Below, one piece after another: positions 17,428-25,881 of a stretch of DNA of 64,000 nt. The stretch lies in the NCBI RefSeq assembly GCF_900018785.1, contig NZ_FCOY01000007.1:1040632-1104631 (forward strand), written 5' to 3'. The first letter of the stretch is position 1. The number at the start of each line of letters is the position of its first letter. The notes beneath the pieces are model-generated. The model was not told the DNA's origin. It saw nothing but the letters and a program-made list of their open reading frames with translations, and made no database searches. The stretch comes from Xanthomonas massiliensis (lineage in GTDB: Bacteria; Pseudomonadota; Gammaproteobacteria; Xanthomonadales; Xanthomonadaceae). Both the position numbers and the translations under genes were made by a program.

Positions 17428-18029
17428 GGGCTTTCCCCTTCTGCTTCCGCGGTGGTGGCAGGCAGGCTTTCGCCCCACCGCGGCAATTGCGTGTAGTCGA
17501 AGCCGAGCAGGCCGATGGCCCGGGCGGCGCTGTGGGTGACGATCTGCTCGATCGACTGCGGGCCGGCATACAGCGCCGGCACCGGCGGGAACACGATGGC
17601 GCCGTACTCGGTGACCGCCGCCATGTTGCGGATGTGGCCCAGGTGCAGCGGCGTCTCGCGCACCATCAGCACCAGCTTGCGGCGCTCCTTGAGCACCACG
17701 TCGGCGGCGCGGGTGAGCAGGTTGTCGGTGACGCCGTTGGCGATGGCCGCCAGCGAGTGCATCGAGCACGGCGCCACGATCATGCCGACGGTGCGGAACG
17801 AACCGCTGGAGATCGCCGCGCCGACCGCGCCGGTGGGATAGAACACGTCGGCCAGCGCGATCACCTCCTCGCGCGACATCGCGGTCTCGTGCTCGCGGGT
17901 CAGGCCGGCGGCCTTGGACATCACCAGGTGGGTCTCGGCCCCCAGCTCGCGCAGGAGCTGGAGGGCCTTGACGCCATACTGGAAGCCGGTGGCGCCGCTG
18001 ATGCCGACGATCACTCTTGGCTTTTGCAT
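17424..18029 (-). CDS. ubiX: UbiX-type flavin prenyltransferase
   Basis: A 201-residue UbiX/Pad1 protein that attaches a dimethylallyl group to FMN, giving the prenyl-FMN needed by UbiD enzymes. It has the [18 protein letters not shown]-binding start, [51 protein letters not shown] and a short C-terminal tail. It follows ubiD by 16 bases and overlaps the DUF554 gene by four. The genomic pairing suggests it is dedicated to the decarboxylase and not to ubiquinone synthesis. Confidence 0.92.
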   Translation of the reverse strand: MQKPRVIVGISGATGFQYGVKALQLLRELGAETHLVMSKAAGLTREHETAMSREEVIALADVFYPTGAVGAAISSGSFRTVGMIVAPCSMHSLAAIANGVTDNLLTRAADVVLKERRKLVLMVRETPLHLGHIRNMAAVTEYGAIVFPPVPALYAGPQSIEQIVTHSAARAIGLLGFDYTQLPRWGESLPATTAEAEGESP

Positions 18030-18045
18030 GGCACGGACTCCGTGG

Positions 18046-19542
18046 TTACTTCTTGTAGCCGGGGACGAAGCGCTCGGCGTCCACTTCCAGGAACTGCGAG
18101 CGCTGGAAGTGGTCCTTCAGGTCGAACGGCACGGTGCAGTCGTAGATCGTCTTGCAGGTGATGCCGTGGCCGCGGATCGAGGGGCTGAAGGCCGGGTCCT
18201 GCGAGGGATCGAGCGGATGGCAGCGCACGCCGGGGATGGTGATGGTGTCCACGTCGCCCTGGTAGCGGGTGGTCATCGCCCAGATCACGTCGTTGGTGTC
18301 GAAGATGTCCACGTCCTCGTCCACCAGGAACACGTGCTTGAGCTCGGAGAACGCGGTGAAGGCGATCAGCGCGGCCTGGCGCTGGCGGCCCTCGTCCTGG
18401 GCGGTGCGCTTCTTGATCTGGATGAAGGCCACGTACTTGCCGGTGCCCGGCGACGGGCAGTGCACGTTCTGCACCAGGCCCGGCAGCGCCTGCTCGGCCA
18501 GCGCCAGGATCGAGGCCTCGGTCGGGATGCCGGCCATGTTGGTGTGTTCGTCGGACGGGCCGATGCAGGTCTGCAGGATCGGGTCCTTGCGCGTGGTCAC
18601 CGCCTTGACCTTGATCACCGGCACCGCGGCCTTGGCCTCGCCGGTGTAGCCGGGGAACTCGGGCATGGCCTTGCCGGTGTGGGTGTTCTGGTCCTCCTGC
18701 ACGCGCACGTTCGGCAGCAGCTCGCCCTCGATCACGATCTCGGCGTTGGCGATGCCGCGCGCGCCCTTGACCGCCACGCCGTCCACCAGCTCGACCGGGC
18801 GCCCGCGCAGGCCGCCGGCGATGGACAGCTCGTCGTAGCCCAGCGGGGTGGTCGGGGCCTCGAAGCAGGCGCCGATCTCGATCGCCGGGTCCACGCCGAT
18901 GGAGATGGTGATCGGCATCGGCTTGCCGGCCTTCTCGTACTTCTGCCGGAACTGGTCCAGGTGGCGGCCGGGGACGAAGTACATCGAGATCTCGTCCTTG
19001 CTCTGCACGCACAGGCGATGGATGGTCACGTCGTGCGCGCCGGTGTCCGGGTCGGCGCCGTAGCACATGCCCAGGGTGAAGTACGGGCCGGCGTCCTCGG
19101 GGGTGTTCTTCGGCGCCGGCAGCAGCGTGCGCAGGTCGAAGCCCGGCTCGCTGGCCAGGTGCACCACTTCCTGGCACGCCGCCTTCTCGTGCGGCACCAC
19201 CACCGGGGCGATCGCGTTCTTGACCGCCTCGCGCATCTGGAAGCCGAGCTTCTCCTTGTCCATGCCGAACATGCGCGCCACGCGCTCGCGCGAGGCCAGC
19301 AGGCCGATCAGCACGCGCACGCCCGGGTAGCCCTTGACGTTGTTGAACATCAGCGCCGGGCCGGTCTGGGTCGGGCGCATCACCGTGCCACCGGCGCCGA
19401 CGTAGCGATAGACGCCGGACAGCTCGGCCTCCGGATCGACGGCCACGTCGGTCTCGACGTATTCGCCCGGGTACTGCTTGAGCAGCGCGATGGCCGAACG
19501 CAGGTCGGTGATGTCGGCTGCCTTGAGGGTGTTGTTGCTCAT
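18046..19542 (-). CDS. UbiD-family decarboxylase, gallate/protocatechuate decarboxylase type
   Basis: A 498-residue UbiD-fold enzyme. Segments [62 protein letters not shown] and the catalytic-region [11 protein letters not shown] closely match what I recall of LpdC gallate decarboxylase and AroY protocatechuate decarboxylase. Expected reaction: non-oxidative decarboxylation of a di- or trihydroxybenzoate (protocatechuate to catechol, or gallate to pyrogallol) with prenyl-FMN and a divalent metal. It is the first gene of a coupled ubiD-ubiX-DUF554 unit. The AT-rich upstream region holds a palindrome at 19618-19633. Exact substrate is uncertain. Confidence 0.88.
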   Translation of the reverse strand: MSNNTLKAADITDLRSAIALLKQYPGEYVETDVAVDPEAELSGVYRYVGAGGTVMRPTQTGPALMFNNVKGYPGVRVLIGLLASRERVARMFGMDKEKLGFQMREAVKNAIAPVVVPHEKAACQEVVHLASEPGFDLRTLLPAPKNTPEDAGPYFTLGMCYGADPDTGAHDVTIHRLCVQSKDEISMYFVPGRHLDQFRQKYEKAGKPMPITISIGVDPAIEIGACFEAPTTPLGYDELSIAGGLRGRPVELVDGVAVKGARGIANAEIVIEGELLPNVRVQEDQNTHTGKAMPEFPGYTGEAKAAVPVIKVKAVTTRKDPILQTCIGPSDEHTNMAGIPTEASILALAEQALPGLVQNVHCPSPGTGKYVAFIQIKKRTAQDEGRQRQAALIAFTAFSELKHVFLVDEDVDIFDTNDVIWAMTTRYQGDVDTITIPGVRCHPLDPSQDPAFSPSIRGHGITCKTIYDCTVPFDLKDHFQRSQFLEVDAERFVPGYKK

Positions 19543-19617
19543 GTTTCGTCTCCGCGATGGGGAAGTCGCCAGGCTCGTTGCCTGGAACAGATGATCCCCG
19601 CGAAGACGTGCCGCCTC

Positions 19618-19633
19618 ATTGATTCAGATCAAT
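19618..19633 (-). promoter_or_regulatory. Candidate operator upstream of ubiD
   Basis: ATTGAT and ATCAAT flank a 4-base centre, forming a 16-bp palindrome 76 bases before the ubiD ATG in a strikingly AT-rich island. Its symmetry and position suggest a transcription-factor site. No regulator gene adjoins the locus except the two-component pair. Confidence 0.4.
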
Positions 19634-19666
19634 TCAAGTAATTGATTTTAAAGGACTTTTTAGGCG

Positions 19667-19702
19667 AAAAAAATGCCCGCCCCGAATTCTCCGGGCAGGC
19701 AT
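19667..19702 (-). terminator. Rho-independent terminator of the two-component operon
   Basis: On the minus strand a 10-bp stem (one G-U pair), ATGCCTGCCC with GGGCGGGCAT, closes a 10-base loop and is followed by a T7 run. It lies about 115 bases after the sensor kinase stop and before the ubiD promoter region, insulating the two transcription units. Confidence 0.75.
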
Positions 19703-19816
19703 GCGATGGTCTGCGGCAGTGCCCGGGCAAACGCGGCACTGCGCATGGAGGCAAGCCTAGCGGCCGGCCTGCGCGAAACTTTGGAAAAGTGTGGCGGCCG
19801 CCGCCGCCGGTGCCGG

Positions 19817-21178
19817 TCAGCTGCGCTCGGCGGGCAGCACGACCTCGGCGTCGAGCCCGCCGCCGGGCGGGTTGGAGAGCTGGATGCTGCCGCCGTGGGC
19901 GCGGATGCAGTCGCGGGCGATGGCCAGGCCGAGCCCCACGCCCGCGCCGGTGCGGTCCTCGTGGTTGCGCGAGGAATCGAGCTGGAAGAACGGCTCGAAC
20001 ACCCGCTCCAGCATCTGCTCGGGAATGCCCGGGCCGTCGTCGCGCACGCCGATGACCGCGTTGCCGCGGGCATCGCGTTGCACGCGCACGTCGGCATGGG
20101 TGCCATGGGCGAGCGCGTTCTCCACCAGGTTGCCGATGGCGCGCTTGAGCGCCAGCGGGCGGCAGCGGTACGGCACGGGGGCCGGGGCCTGCAGGGTCAC
20201 GTCCCGGCCCAGCTCCTTCTGGCGCTCCACGACCTCGGCGATCAGCGCGCACAGGTCCACGTCCGCGCTCTGCTCGGAGGCCGCGTTCTGGTGGGCGAAG
20301 CTGAGGGTCTCGTTGACCATCTGCCTCACCTCCTCCAGCGTGCGCAGCATCTCGGTGCGCTCCTCGCTGTCGGGCAGCATGGCCGCCTGCAGTTCCAGCG
20401 AGGTCAGCGGCGTGCGCAGGTCGTGGCTGATGGCGGCCAGCATGCGCGTGCGCTCGTCGACGAAGCGGGTGATGCGCTCGTGCATGTCGTTGAAGGCCAG
20501 CGCGATCTCGCGGATCTCCTCCGGGCCGTGCACGCGCAGCTTCTGGATCCGTTCGCCCCGGCTCATGCGCTCGGCCGCATCGGTCAGCTGCGAGGTCGGC
20601 TGCATGATGCGCCGCGCGAAAACGTACATGACGATCAGCAGCGGCAGGATGCCCGCGAGCATGGACAGCCGCATCAGCTGCCAGCCCTCCTGCCACGAGG
20701 ACTGCACCGGCAGGGCCTGGCGGGTGTGCAGCCAGCGGCCGGCCCCCAGCGCCAGGTCGATCTCCACGCAGCGGATCCCGCCCTCGCGCGTGTCCACCCC
20801 CGCCATCAGCGCGCGACTTTCCGCATCGGCCCGGCACGGCATGCGCACGGTCACGCTGCTCGCGCCGAGGCGCTGCTCGAGATCGCCGGCCAGGCCGGCC
20901 TCGCGCTCGTCCATCGCGTGCACGCTGGCGGTGCGGTCTATCCACAGCTTGGCCACGCGGCTGTCGAAGGAGGTCAGCCAGCCGGTGTCCTCGACCGGCA
21001 TCCGGTGGGCGAGCCGGTAGGCGGTGATCGTGCGCGACAGCGCGTGCTCGCGCGCGATCGGGTGCAGCGCGCCGGACTGCGGCCACAGCAGCAGCAGGCC
21101 GAAGAGGTTGCCAACGACGAAGCCGCCCAGCATCAGCAGGACCAACTGGCCCGCCAGGTGCCGGGGCACCAGCTTCAT
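19817..21178 (-). CDS. OmpR/EnvZ-type sensor histidine kinase
   Basis: A 453-residue inner-membrane kinase. Transmembrane helices at about 11-32 and 172-188 flank a 140-residue periplasmic sensor. A HAMP domain follows, then the phospho-acceptor box AAISHDLRTPLTSLEL with His252. The ATPase domain has NLVENALAHG (N box), VRDDGPGIPEQM (G1) and GVGLGLAIARDCIRAHGG (G2). The layout is EnvZ-like. Its ATG overlaps the regulator's stop (ATGA), so the two are translated together. The signal sensed is unknown. Confidence 0.92.
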   Translation of the reverse strand: MKLVPRHLAGQLVLLMLGGFVVGNLFGLLLLWPQSGALHPIAREHALSRTITAYRLAHRMPVEDTGWLTSFDSRVAKLWIDRTASVHAMDEREAGLAGDLEQRLGASSVTVRMPCRADAESRALMAGVDTREGGIRCVEIDLALGAGRWLHTRQALPVQSSWQEGWQLMRLSMLAGILPLLIVMYVFARRIMQPTSQLTDAAERMSRGERIQKLRVHGPEEIREIALAFNDMHERITRFVDERTRMLAAISHDLRTPLTSLELQAAMLPDSEERTEMLRTLEEVRQMVNETLSFAHQNAASEQSADVDLCALIAEVVERQKELGRDVTLQAPAPVPYRCRPLALKRAIGNLVENALAHGTHADVRVQRDARGNAVIGVRDDGPGIPEQMLERVFEPFFQLDSSRNHEDRTGAGVGLGLAIARDCIRAHGGSIQLSNPPGGGLDAEVVLPAERS

Positions 21179-21885
21179 GGCGCGTCCTGGGTCACGTCCG
21201 CCGCGAACAGGTAGCCGTCGCCCCAGATGGTCTTGAGCATCGTCGGGTGCCGCGGGTCCTTCTCCAGCTTCTTGCGCAGGCGGCTCACCTGGCTGTCCAC
21301 GCTGCGGTCGAAGGGGTTGCCGTCGCGGCTGGTCAGGTCCAGCAGGTCGTCGCGCCCGAGCACCTGGTTGGGGCGCTCGAGGAACACCCGCAGCAGCCGG
21401 TACTCCATGGTGCTCAGCGCGACCTCGTTGCCTTCCGGATCCGACAGCCGGCGATGGCCCAGGTCCAGGCACCATCCCTCGAAGTGCAGCAGGCCCTTCT
21501 CGTCCACCAGGCCCGGCGGCATCATCCGCGCGCGGCGCAGCACGCTGCGCACGCGCGCCACCAGCTCGTCGACGCTGAACGGCTTGACCACGTAGTCGTC
21601 CGCGCCCAGGTCCAGCCCGACGATGCGATCGGAATACTCGGCCTTGGCGGTGAGCATGATCACCGGCACGTGCTGCTCGGCGACGATGTAGCGGCACAGC
21701 GACCAGCCGTCCTCGCCCGGCAGCATCAGGTCGAGGATGATCAGGTCGAAGCGGGTGGCGGCCATGCAGGTCCGGGCGCCGGCCGCGTCGGCCGCGGCGG
21801 TCACCTCGAAGCCCTGCCTGCGCAGGTAGGCGGCCAGCGGCTCGCGGATCGAGCGATGGTCATCGACGACGAGCAGGTGGGACAC
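21175..21885 (-). CDS. OmpR-family response regulator
   Basis: A 236-residue regulator. The receiver domain has the acidic pair DD at 8-9, phospho-acceptor Asp52 in ILDLMLPGEDGW, Thr in VIMLTAK, and Lys in DYVVKPFSVDELVARV. A winged-helix DNA-binding domain ends with NPFDRSVDSQVSRLRKKLE and the TIWGDGYLF wing. The start is taken at GTG 21885, where the receiver fold begins; no ATG fits. It is divergent from idi with about 100 bases between. Its partner is the downstream kinase. Confidence 0.9.
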   Translation of the reverse strand: MSHLLVVDDHRSIREPLAAYLRRQGFEVTAAADAAGARTCMAATRFDLIILDLMLPGEDGWSLCRYIVAEQHVPVIMLTAKAEYSDRIVGLDLGADDYVVKPFSVDELVARVRSVLRRARMMPPGLVDEKGLLHFEGWCLDLGHRRLSDPEGNEVALSTMEYRLLRVFLERPNQVLGRDDLLDLTSRDGNPFDRSVDSQVSRLRKKLEKDPRHPTMLKTIWGDGYLFAADVTQDAP

Positions 21886-21984
21886 GGGGACACCGGTGGG
21901 CTGCGGACCCCGGCAAAAATACCAGACCCCCGCCGCCACATCTGGCCACACCTGTGCGCGCCGCCGGGTGCTAGCGTCGCGCGC

Positions 21985-22551
21985 ATGTCCGATCCCGACC
22001 GTGCCGCCACCGACGCCCTGATCGCCGTGGACGCGCAGGATCGTGCCCTGCGCCCGGTGGCCAAGTCCGCCTGCCACGCCGGCGAGGGCATCCTCCACCG
22101 CGCCTTCTCGGTGTTCCTCTTCGACCCTCAGGGCCGGGTGCTGCTGCAGCAGCGCAGCGCCGCCAAGCCGCTGTGGCCGGGCTACTGGGCCAACAGCTGC
22201 TGCTCCCACCCGCGCTGGGGCGAACGCCTGCACGATGCCGCCGCGCGCCGCGTGCGCGAGGAACTGGGCGCGTCGCCGGGCGGCGAGCTGGCGTGGCGGT
22301 TCTCCTTCGTCTACCACGCCCGGTACGGCGAGGCCGGCAGCGAGTCCGAGCTGTGCCACGTGTTCACCGGCGAGGTGGATCCGCGCCGGCTGCGGCCGGA
22401 CCCGGACGAGGTGGCCGCGCTGCGCTGGCTGTGGCCGCAGGAACTGGGCGCCGCGCTGCGCGACCGCCAGGCCCCCTTCACCCCGTGGCTGCGCCTGGAA
22501 TGGCCGCGCCTGGCGGCGATGCAGGCCGCCGCGTTCCCGGCACGCGCGTGA
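21985..22551 (+). CDS. idi: Isopentenyl-diphosphate delta-isomerase, type I
   Basis: A 188-residue Nudix-fold enzyme interconverting IPP and DMAPP. It contains GILHRAFSVFLFDPQGRVLLQQRS, the active-site cysteine in YWANSCCSHPRWGE, AARRVREELGA (Nudix-like helix) and the acidic ESELCHVF motif carrying the catalytic glutamate. Length matches E. coli Idi (182). A TAGCGT box at 21972-21977 lies 7 bases before the ATG, again suggesting a leaderless transcript. It converges on dsbB. Confidence 0.94.
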   Translation: MSDPDRAATDALIAVDAQDRALRPVAKSACHAGEGILHRAFSVFLFDPQGRVLLQQRSAAKPLWPGYWANSCCSHPRWGERLHDAAARRVREELGASPGGELAWRFSFVYHARYGEAGSESELCHVFTGEVDPRRLRPDPDEVAALRWLWPQELGAALRDRQAPFTPWLRLEWPRLAAMQAAAFPARA

Positions 22552-22560
22552 GCGCGCGGC

Positions 22561-23091
22561 TCACCCGGCGCGCCGGGCGGACACGGCGATCGCCGCCCAC
22601 GCGCCCAGCACGAGGAAGGTGACCAGGCTCCACGCCGGCATCGACAGGCCCAGGAAGGTCCAGTCGATCACCGCGCATTCCCCGGAGCCGGTGAAGACCT
22701 GGCGCATCATGTCCGCCATCGGCATCTCGCGCAGCATGTAGGCCAGGTCCGGGCCGCAGGCGGGCACCTCGGCCGCCGGCAGCAGCTGCAGCCAGACGTG
22801 GCGGATGGCGAGCGCGGCCCCCGCCGCCGCGGCCAGCACCGCCAGCACCGCCCAGGCGGCGCGGCCGCCGCGCCCGCGCGGGCCCCAGGCCGCGCCCAGC
22901 AGGAACACCACGCCCAGCACCACGAAGGCGCCGCGCTGGAACGTGCACAACGGGCAGGGCTGCAGGTGGTCGAAGAACTGCACGTACAGCGCGTACAGCA
23001 GCACGCCCAGGCAGGCGGCGAACCCGGCCAGGCAGCGCTGGCGGAAGGTCCAGCCGAAGGGATTCCACTTCCGGGGATTGTCGTCGCGCAT
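22561..23091 (-). CDS. dsbB: Disulfide bond formation protein B
   Basis: A 176-residue quinone reductase with four predicted membrane helices. The first redox pair is in PCPLCTFQRG, after the first periplasmic loop; the second pair is in the ACGPDL...SGECAV loop. It reoxidises DsbA with ubiquinone. The ATG at 23091 precedes a short cytoplasmic tail, RDDNPRKWNPFGW. It is convergent with idi, 9 bases apart, and no dsbA is nearby. Confidence 0.93.
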   Translation of the reverse strand: MRDDNPRKWNPFGWTFRQRCLAGFAACLGVLLYALYVQFFDHLQPCPLCTFQRGAFVVLGVVFLLGAAWGPRGRGGRAAWAVLAVLAAAAGAALAIRHVWLQLLPAAEVPACGPDLAYMLREMPMADMMRQVFTGSGECAVIDWTFLGLSMPAWSLVTFLVLGAWAAIAVSARRAG

Positions 23092-23204
23092 GGCCTGGCT
23101 CCTCTGTCGCTGGCGGCCCGACGGGGCCATGGCGCGATCATGCGCCGCCCGCCCCGGCCCCCTCTTGATCGACATCAAGAAACAGGGGCGTCAAACGGGT
23201 CGGA

Positions 23205-23210
23205 TAGAAT
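23205..23210 (+). promoter_or_regulatory. -10-like box upstream of the acid phosphatase gene
   Basis: TAGAAT lies 31 bases before the phosphatase ATG, giving a leader of about 25 bases. The match to TATAAT is good apart from one base. The -35 is unclear. Confidence 0.4.
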
Positions 23211-23241
23211 CGCCCCATCCCGACGCCACCTCCGGTCCCCG

Positions 23242-24153
23242 ATGCGCGCTCCTGCCGTCTTCCTGCTTCCCCTCGCCCTGTCGCTGGCCCTGGGCGCCTG
23301 CGCCCCGTCCAATACCCGCCCGGTACCCCCGGCCGCCGCAGGCGCGGGCGCCACCGCGGCGGCGCCTGCCGCGGCGGTGCCCGCCGACGACAATCTCAAC
23401 GCGGTGCTGTGGATGCAGCGCGCCGAGGAATACCGCGCCCTCGCCGAGCAGACCTGGCGCGCGGCGGGCGACCGCCTGGACGCCGCGCTCGCCGATCCGT
23501 CGTGGAACGCGCTGGTGCCCGACGAACGCGAAGCCGGCGCCGCCCCGCGCAAGCCCGCCGTGGTGGTGGACGTGGACGAGACCGTGCTGGACAACTCGCC
23601 CTACCAGGCCCGGCTGATCGTCGACGGCAACGAATACTCCGACCCCACCTGGGACGCCTGGGTGCAGGAGCGCAAGGCCCGGGCCGTCCCCGGTGCGGTC
23701 GAGTTCGCCCGGCGCGCGGCGGCCAAGGGCGTGACCATGATCTACCTGACCAACCGCGCCACCCACCTGCAGCAGGCCACCCTGGACAACCTGCGCGCGG
23801 TCGGGCTGCCGGTCGGCGATGCGAGCACGTTCCTCGGGCTGGGCACGGTGGTGCCGGGCTGCGAGCAGGACGGCACCGAGAAGGATTGCCGGCGCCGCCT
23901 GGTCGGCCGCCAGTACCGCGTGCTGATGCAGTTCGGCGACCAGCTCGGCGACTTCGTCAAGGTCGAGGCCAACGTGCCGGAAGGCCGCCGCGCCCTGTAC
24001 GACCAGTACCAGGCCTGGTTCGGCGAGCGCTGGTGGATGCTGCCCAACCCGAGCTACGGCGCCTGGGAACCGGCCCAGTTCAACAACGACTGGACCCAGC
24101 CGCGCGAGCAGCGCCGCGACGCCAAGCGCCGCGCGCTGGAGCTGGACCGGTGA
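23242..24153 (+). CDS. Class C acid phosphatase / e(P4)-like HAD lipoprotein
   Basis: A 303-residue precursor. The lipobox ALGAC places the lipidated cysteine at residue 20, followed by an Ala/Pro-rich linker. The HAD domain has [17 protein letters not shown] (nucleophile and acid-base aspartates), the threonine-containing IYLTNRATH, and the late [10 protein letters not shown] metal-binding motif. Such outer-membrane lipoproteins dephosphorylate nucleotides or NAD(P)-derived substrates outside the inner membrane. Its stop codon overlaps the GTG start of pyrF (GTGA), linking surface nucleotide processing with pyrimidine synthesis in one transcript. Confidence 0.9.
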   Translation: MRAPAVFLLPLALSLALGACAPSNTRPVPPAAAGAGATAAAPAAAVPADDNLNAVLWMQRAEEYRALAEQTWRAAGDRLDAALADPSWNALVPDEREAGAAPRKPAVVVDVDETVLDNSPYQARLIVDGNEYSDPTWDAWVQERKARAVPGAVEFARRAAAKGVTMIYLTNRATHLQQATLDNLRAVGLPVGDASTFLGLGTVVPGCEQDGTEKDCRRRLVGRQYRVLMQFGDQLGDFVKVEANVPEGRRALYDQYQAWFGERWWMLPNPSYGAWEPAQFNNDWTQPREQRRDAKRRALELDR

Positions 24154-24881
24154 GCCGAGCGCCGCTGGCGCTGGCCGCGCACGAGCGGCTGATCTTCGCG
24201 CTGGACGTGCCGGACCTGGAGCAGGCCACGGCCTGGATCGACCGCCTCGGCGATGCGGTGTCGTTCTACAAGATCGGCATGGAGCTGCTCGCCTCCGGCG
24301 ACTACTTCCGCGTGCTCGACGCGCTCGCCCACCGCGGCAAGCGCGTGTTCGTGGACCTGAAGTTCTTCGACATTCCGGCCACGGTCGCCGCCGCGGTCCG
24401 CGGCCTGTCGGACTGGCCGGTGAGCTACTGCACCATCCACGGCTGGCATGCGGCGATGATGGCCGCCGCCGCCGACGCCAACCGCAACCCGGACATGCGC
24501 CTGCTGGCGGTCACCGTGCTCACCTCGATGGGCCGCGAGGACCTGGCCGCGCTGGGCATGGACCGCGAACCGGTGGAGATCGTGCTCGAGCGCGCCCGCG
24601 CCGCCCAGGCCTGCGGCGTGGACGGGGTCATCGCCTCCGGCCAGGAGGCCGGCCCGCTGCGTGCCGCGCTCGGCGAGGGCTTCTCCATCGTCTGCCCGGG
24701 CATCCGCCCGGACGGGCCCGGCGGCGACGACCAGCGCCGCACCGTCGGCGTCGCCCGCGCCTTCGCCGACGGCGCCGATGCGATCGTGGTCGGCCGGCCG
24801 ATCCGCCTGGCCGGGGACCCGCGCGCGGCGGCGCTGGCCCTCCAGGACGAGGTCGCCCGCGCCGTGGCCGGGCGCGGCTGA
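24150..24881 (+). CDS. pyrF: Orotidine 5'-phosphate decarboxylase
   Basis: A 243-residue TIM-barrel enzyme making UMP from OMP. The signatures [19 protein letters not shown], and the catalytic [13 protein letters not shown] (with Phe where most have His) are present, followed by [11 protein letters not shown] and the phosphate-binding [13 protein letters not shown]. It starts with GTG at 24150, overlapping the phosphatase stop by four bases. The next ATG would cut into the first beta strand, so GTG is preferred. Confidence 0.93.
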   Translation: MSRAPLALAAHERLIFALDVPDLEQATAWIDRLGDAVSFYKIGMELLASGDYFRVLDALAHRGKRVFVDLKFFDIPATVAAAVRGLSDWPVSYCTIHGWHAAMMAAAADANRNPDMRLLAVTVLTSMGREDLAALGMDREPVEIVLERARAAQACGVDGVIASGQEAGPLRAALGEGFSIVCPGIRPDGPGGDDQRRTVGVARAFADGADAIVVGRPIRLAGDPRAAALALQDEVARAVAGRG

Positions 24882-24969
24882 GCCGGCCGCACCCGGCGAA
24901 ACGCGAACGGCGCCCTTGCCCGCGCCGGCCCGCGCCGCCAAGATGCCTGTCCGACAGGGGACTCGCCAC

Positions 24970-25881
24970 ATGCCGATGCTTTCCAGTCCAAGGCGCCCGA
25001 CGCGCTGGGTCGCCGCCGGCCTGATCCTGGCCGCGCTGGCCGCCGCCAGCTGCCAGCGCAACCGCGAACTGGCCGGGCAGGCCGCCGAGCCGGCGCAGGC
25101 GATACGCCAGCTGGCCCGCCACCTGCACGACAACGACCTGGTCGGCTACGCCCGCGCGGCGGTGCCGCCGGACCAGTACGCGCAGCTGGAATCGGCCTGG
25201 CGCGACGGCCGCAGCCGCTGGCCGCTGACCGAATTCCCGCTGGCCGAGCGCGTGCCCGGCCTGCTGGCCGGGCTGGCCGCGCCCGGCGCGGAGACGCGGC
25301 TGATGCGCGCCTACGATGCCCAGTTCGCGGGCCAGAACGCCGCCCTGCGCCAGGCCGCGCACTCGCTGACCCAGTTCGGCGTGCAGTACCTGCGCAACCA
25401 GGGCGACTACGACCCCGGCCAGCGCGACTACTACGTGCAGCTGGTCACCGCGCTGGGCCACTGGGCCGAGCGCGCGCCGCTGGGCGACCGCGCCCGTGCC
25501 CAGGCCGCGATCGCGCGCCTGGCCGCAGCCGCGCGCCGCACCGGCCTGGACACTCCCGAACGCCTGCAGGCCGCGGGCATGGAGGAGAGCCTGCGCCGGC
25601 TGGGCCCGTTCCTGGCCGAGTTCAAGCAGGTGCTGGCCAGCTACGACCTGGACCTGGACCAGACCCTGCAGGCGCTGGACGCCGGCCAGGCGCGGCGCGA
25701 CGGCGATACCGCCCAGGTGCGCGTGCGCTATCCGCTGGCCGGCAGCGAGATCGAATTCGACCAGGCCATGGTCCAGCGCGGCCACGGCTGGTACCGGGCC
25801 AGCACGCTGCAGGCGGTGGCCGCGCTGTTGCGCCAGGCACGCCCGGCCACGGCCGGACCGCCCGCGCCCGCTGGGTCATAA
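24970..25881 (+). CDS. Predicted lipoprotein of unknown function
   Basis: A 303-residue protein not assigned to a named family. The N-terminus has an Arg-rich head, a hydrophobic core and AAASC, so Cys28 is a plausible lipidation site, though the lipobox is weak. The rest is predicted helical and rich in Ala, Arg and Gln, with no enzyme motif seen. It begins 88 bases after pyrF and its stop overlaps the plsB ATG (TAATG). Co-expression with plsB is therefore likely, and a role at the envelope is a guess from context. Confidence 0.7.
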   Translation: MPMLSSPRRPTRWVAAGLILAALAAASCQRNRELAGQAAEPAQAIRQLARHLHDNDLVGYARAAVPPDQYAQLESAWRDGRSRWPLTEFPLAERVPGLLAGLAAPGAETRLMRAYDAQFAGQNAALRQAAHSLTQFGVQYLRNQGDYDPGQRDYYVQLVTALGHWAERAPLGDRARAQAAIARLAAAARRTGLDTPERLQAAGMEESLRRLGPFLAEFKQVLASYDLDLDQTLQALDAGQARRDGDTAQVRVRYPLAGSEIEFDQAMVQRGHGWYRASTLQAVAALLRQARPATAGPPAPAGS

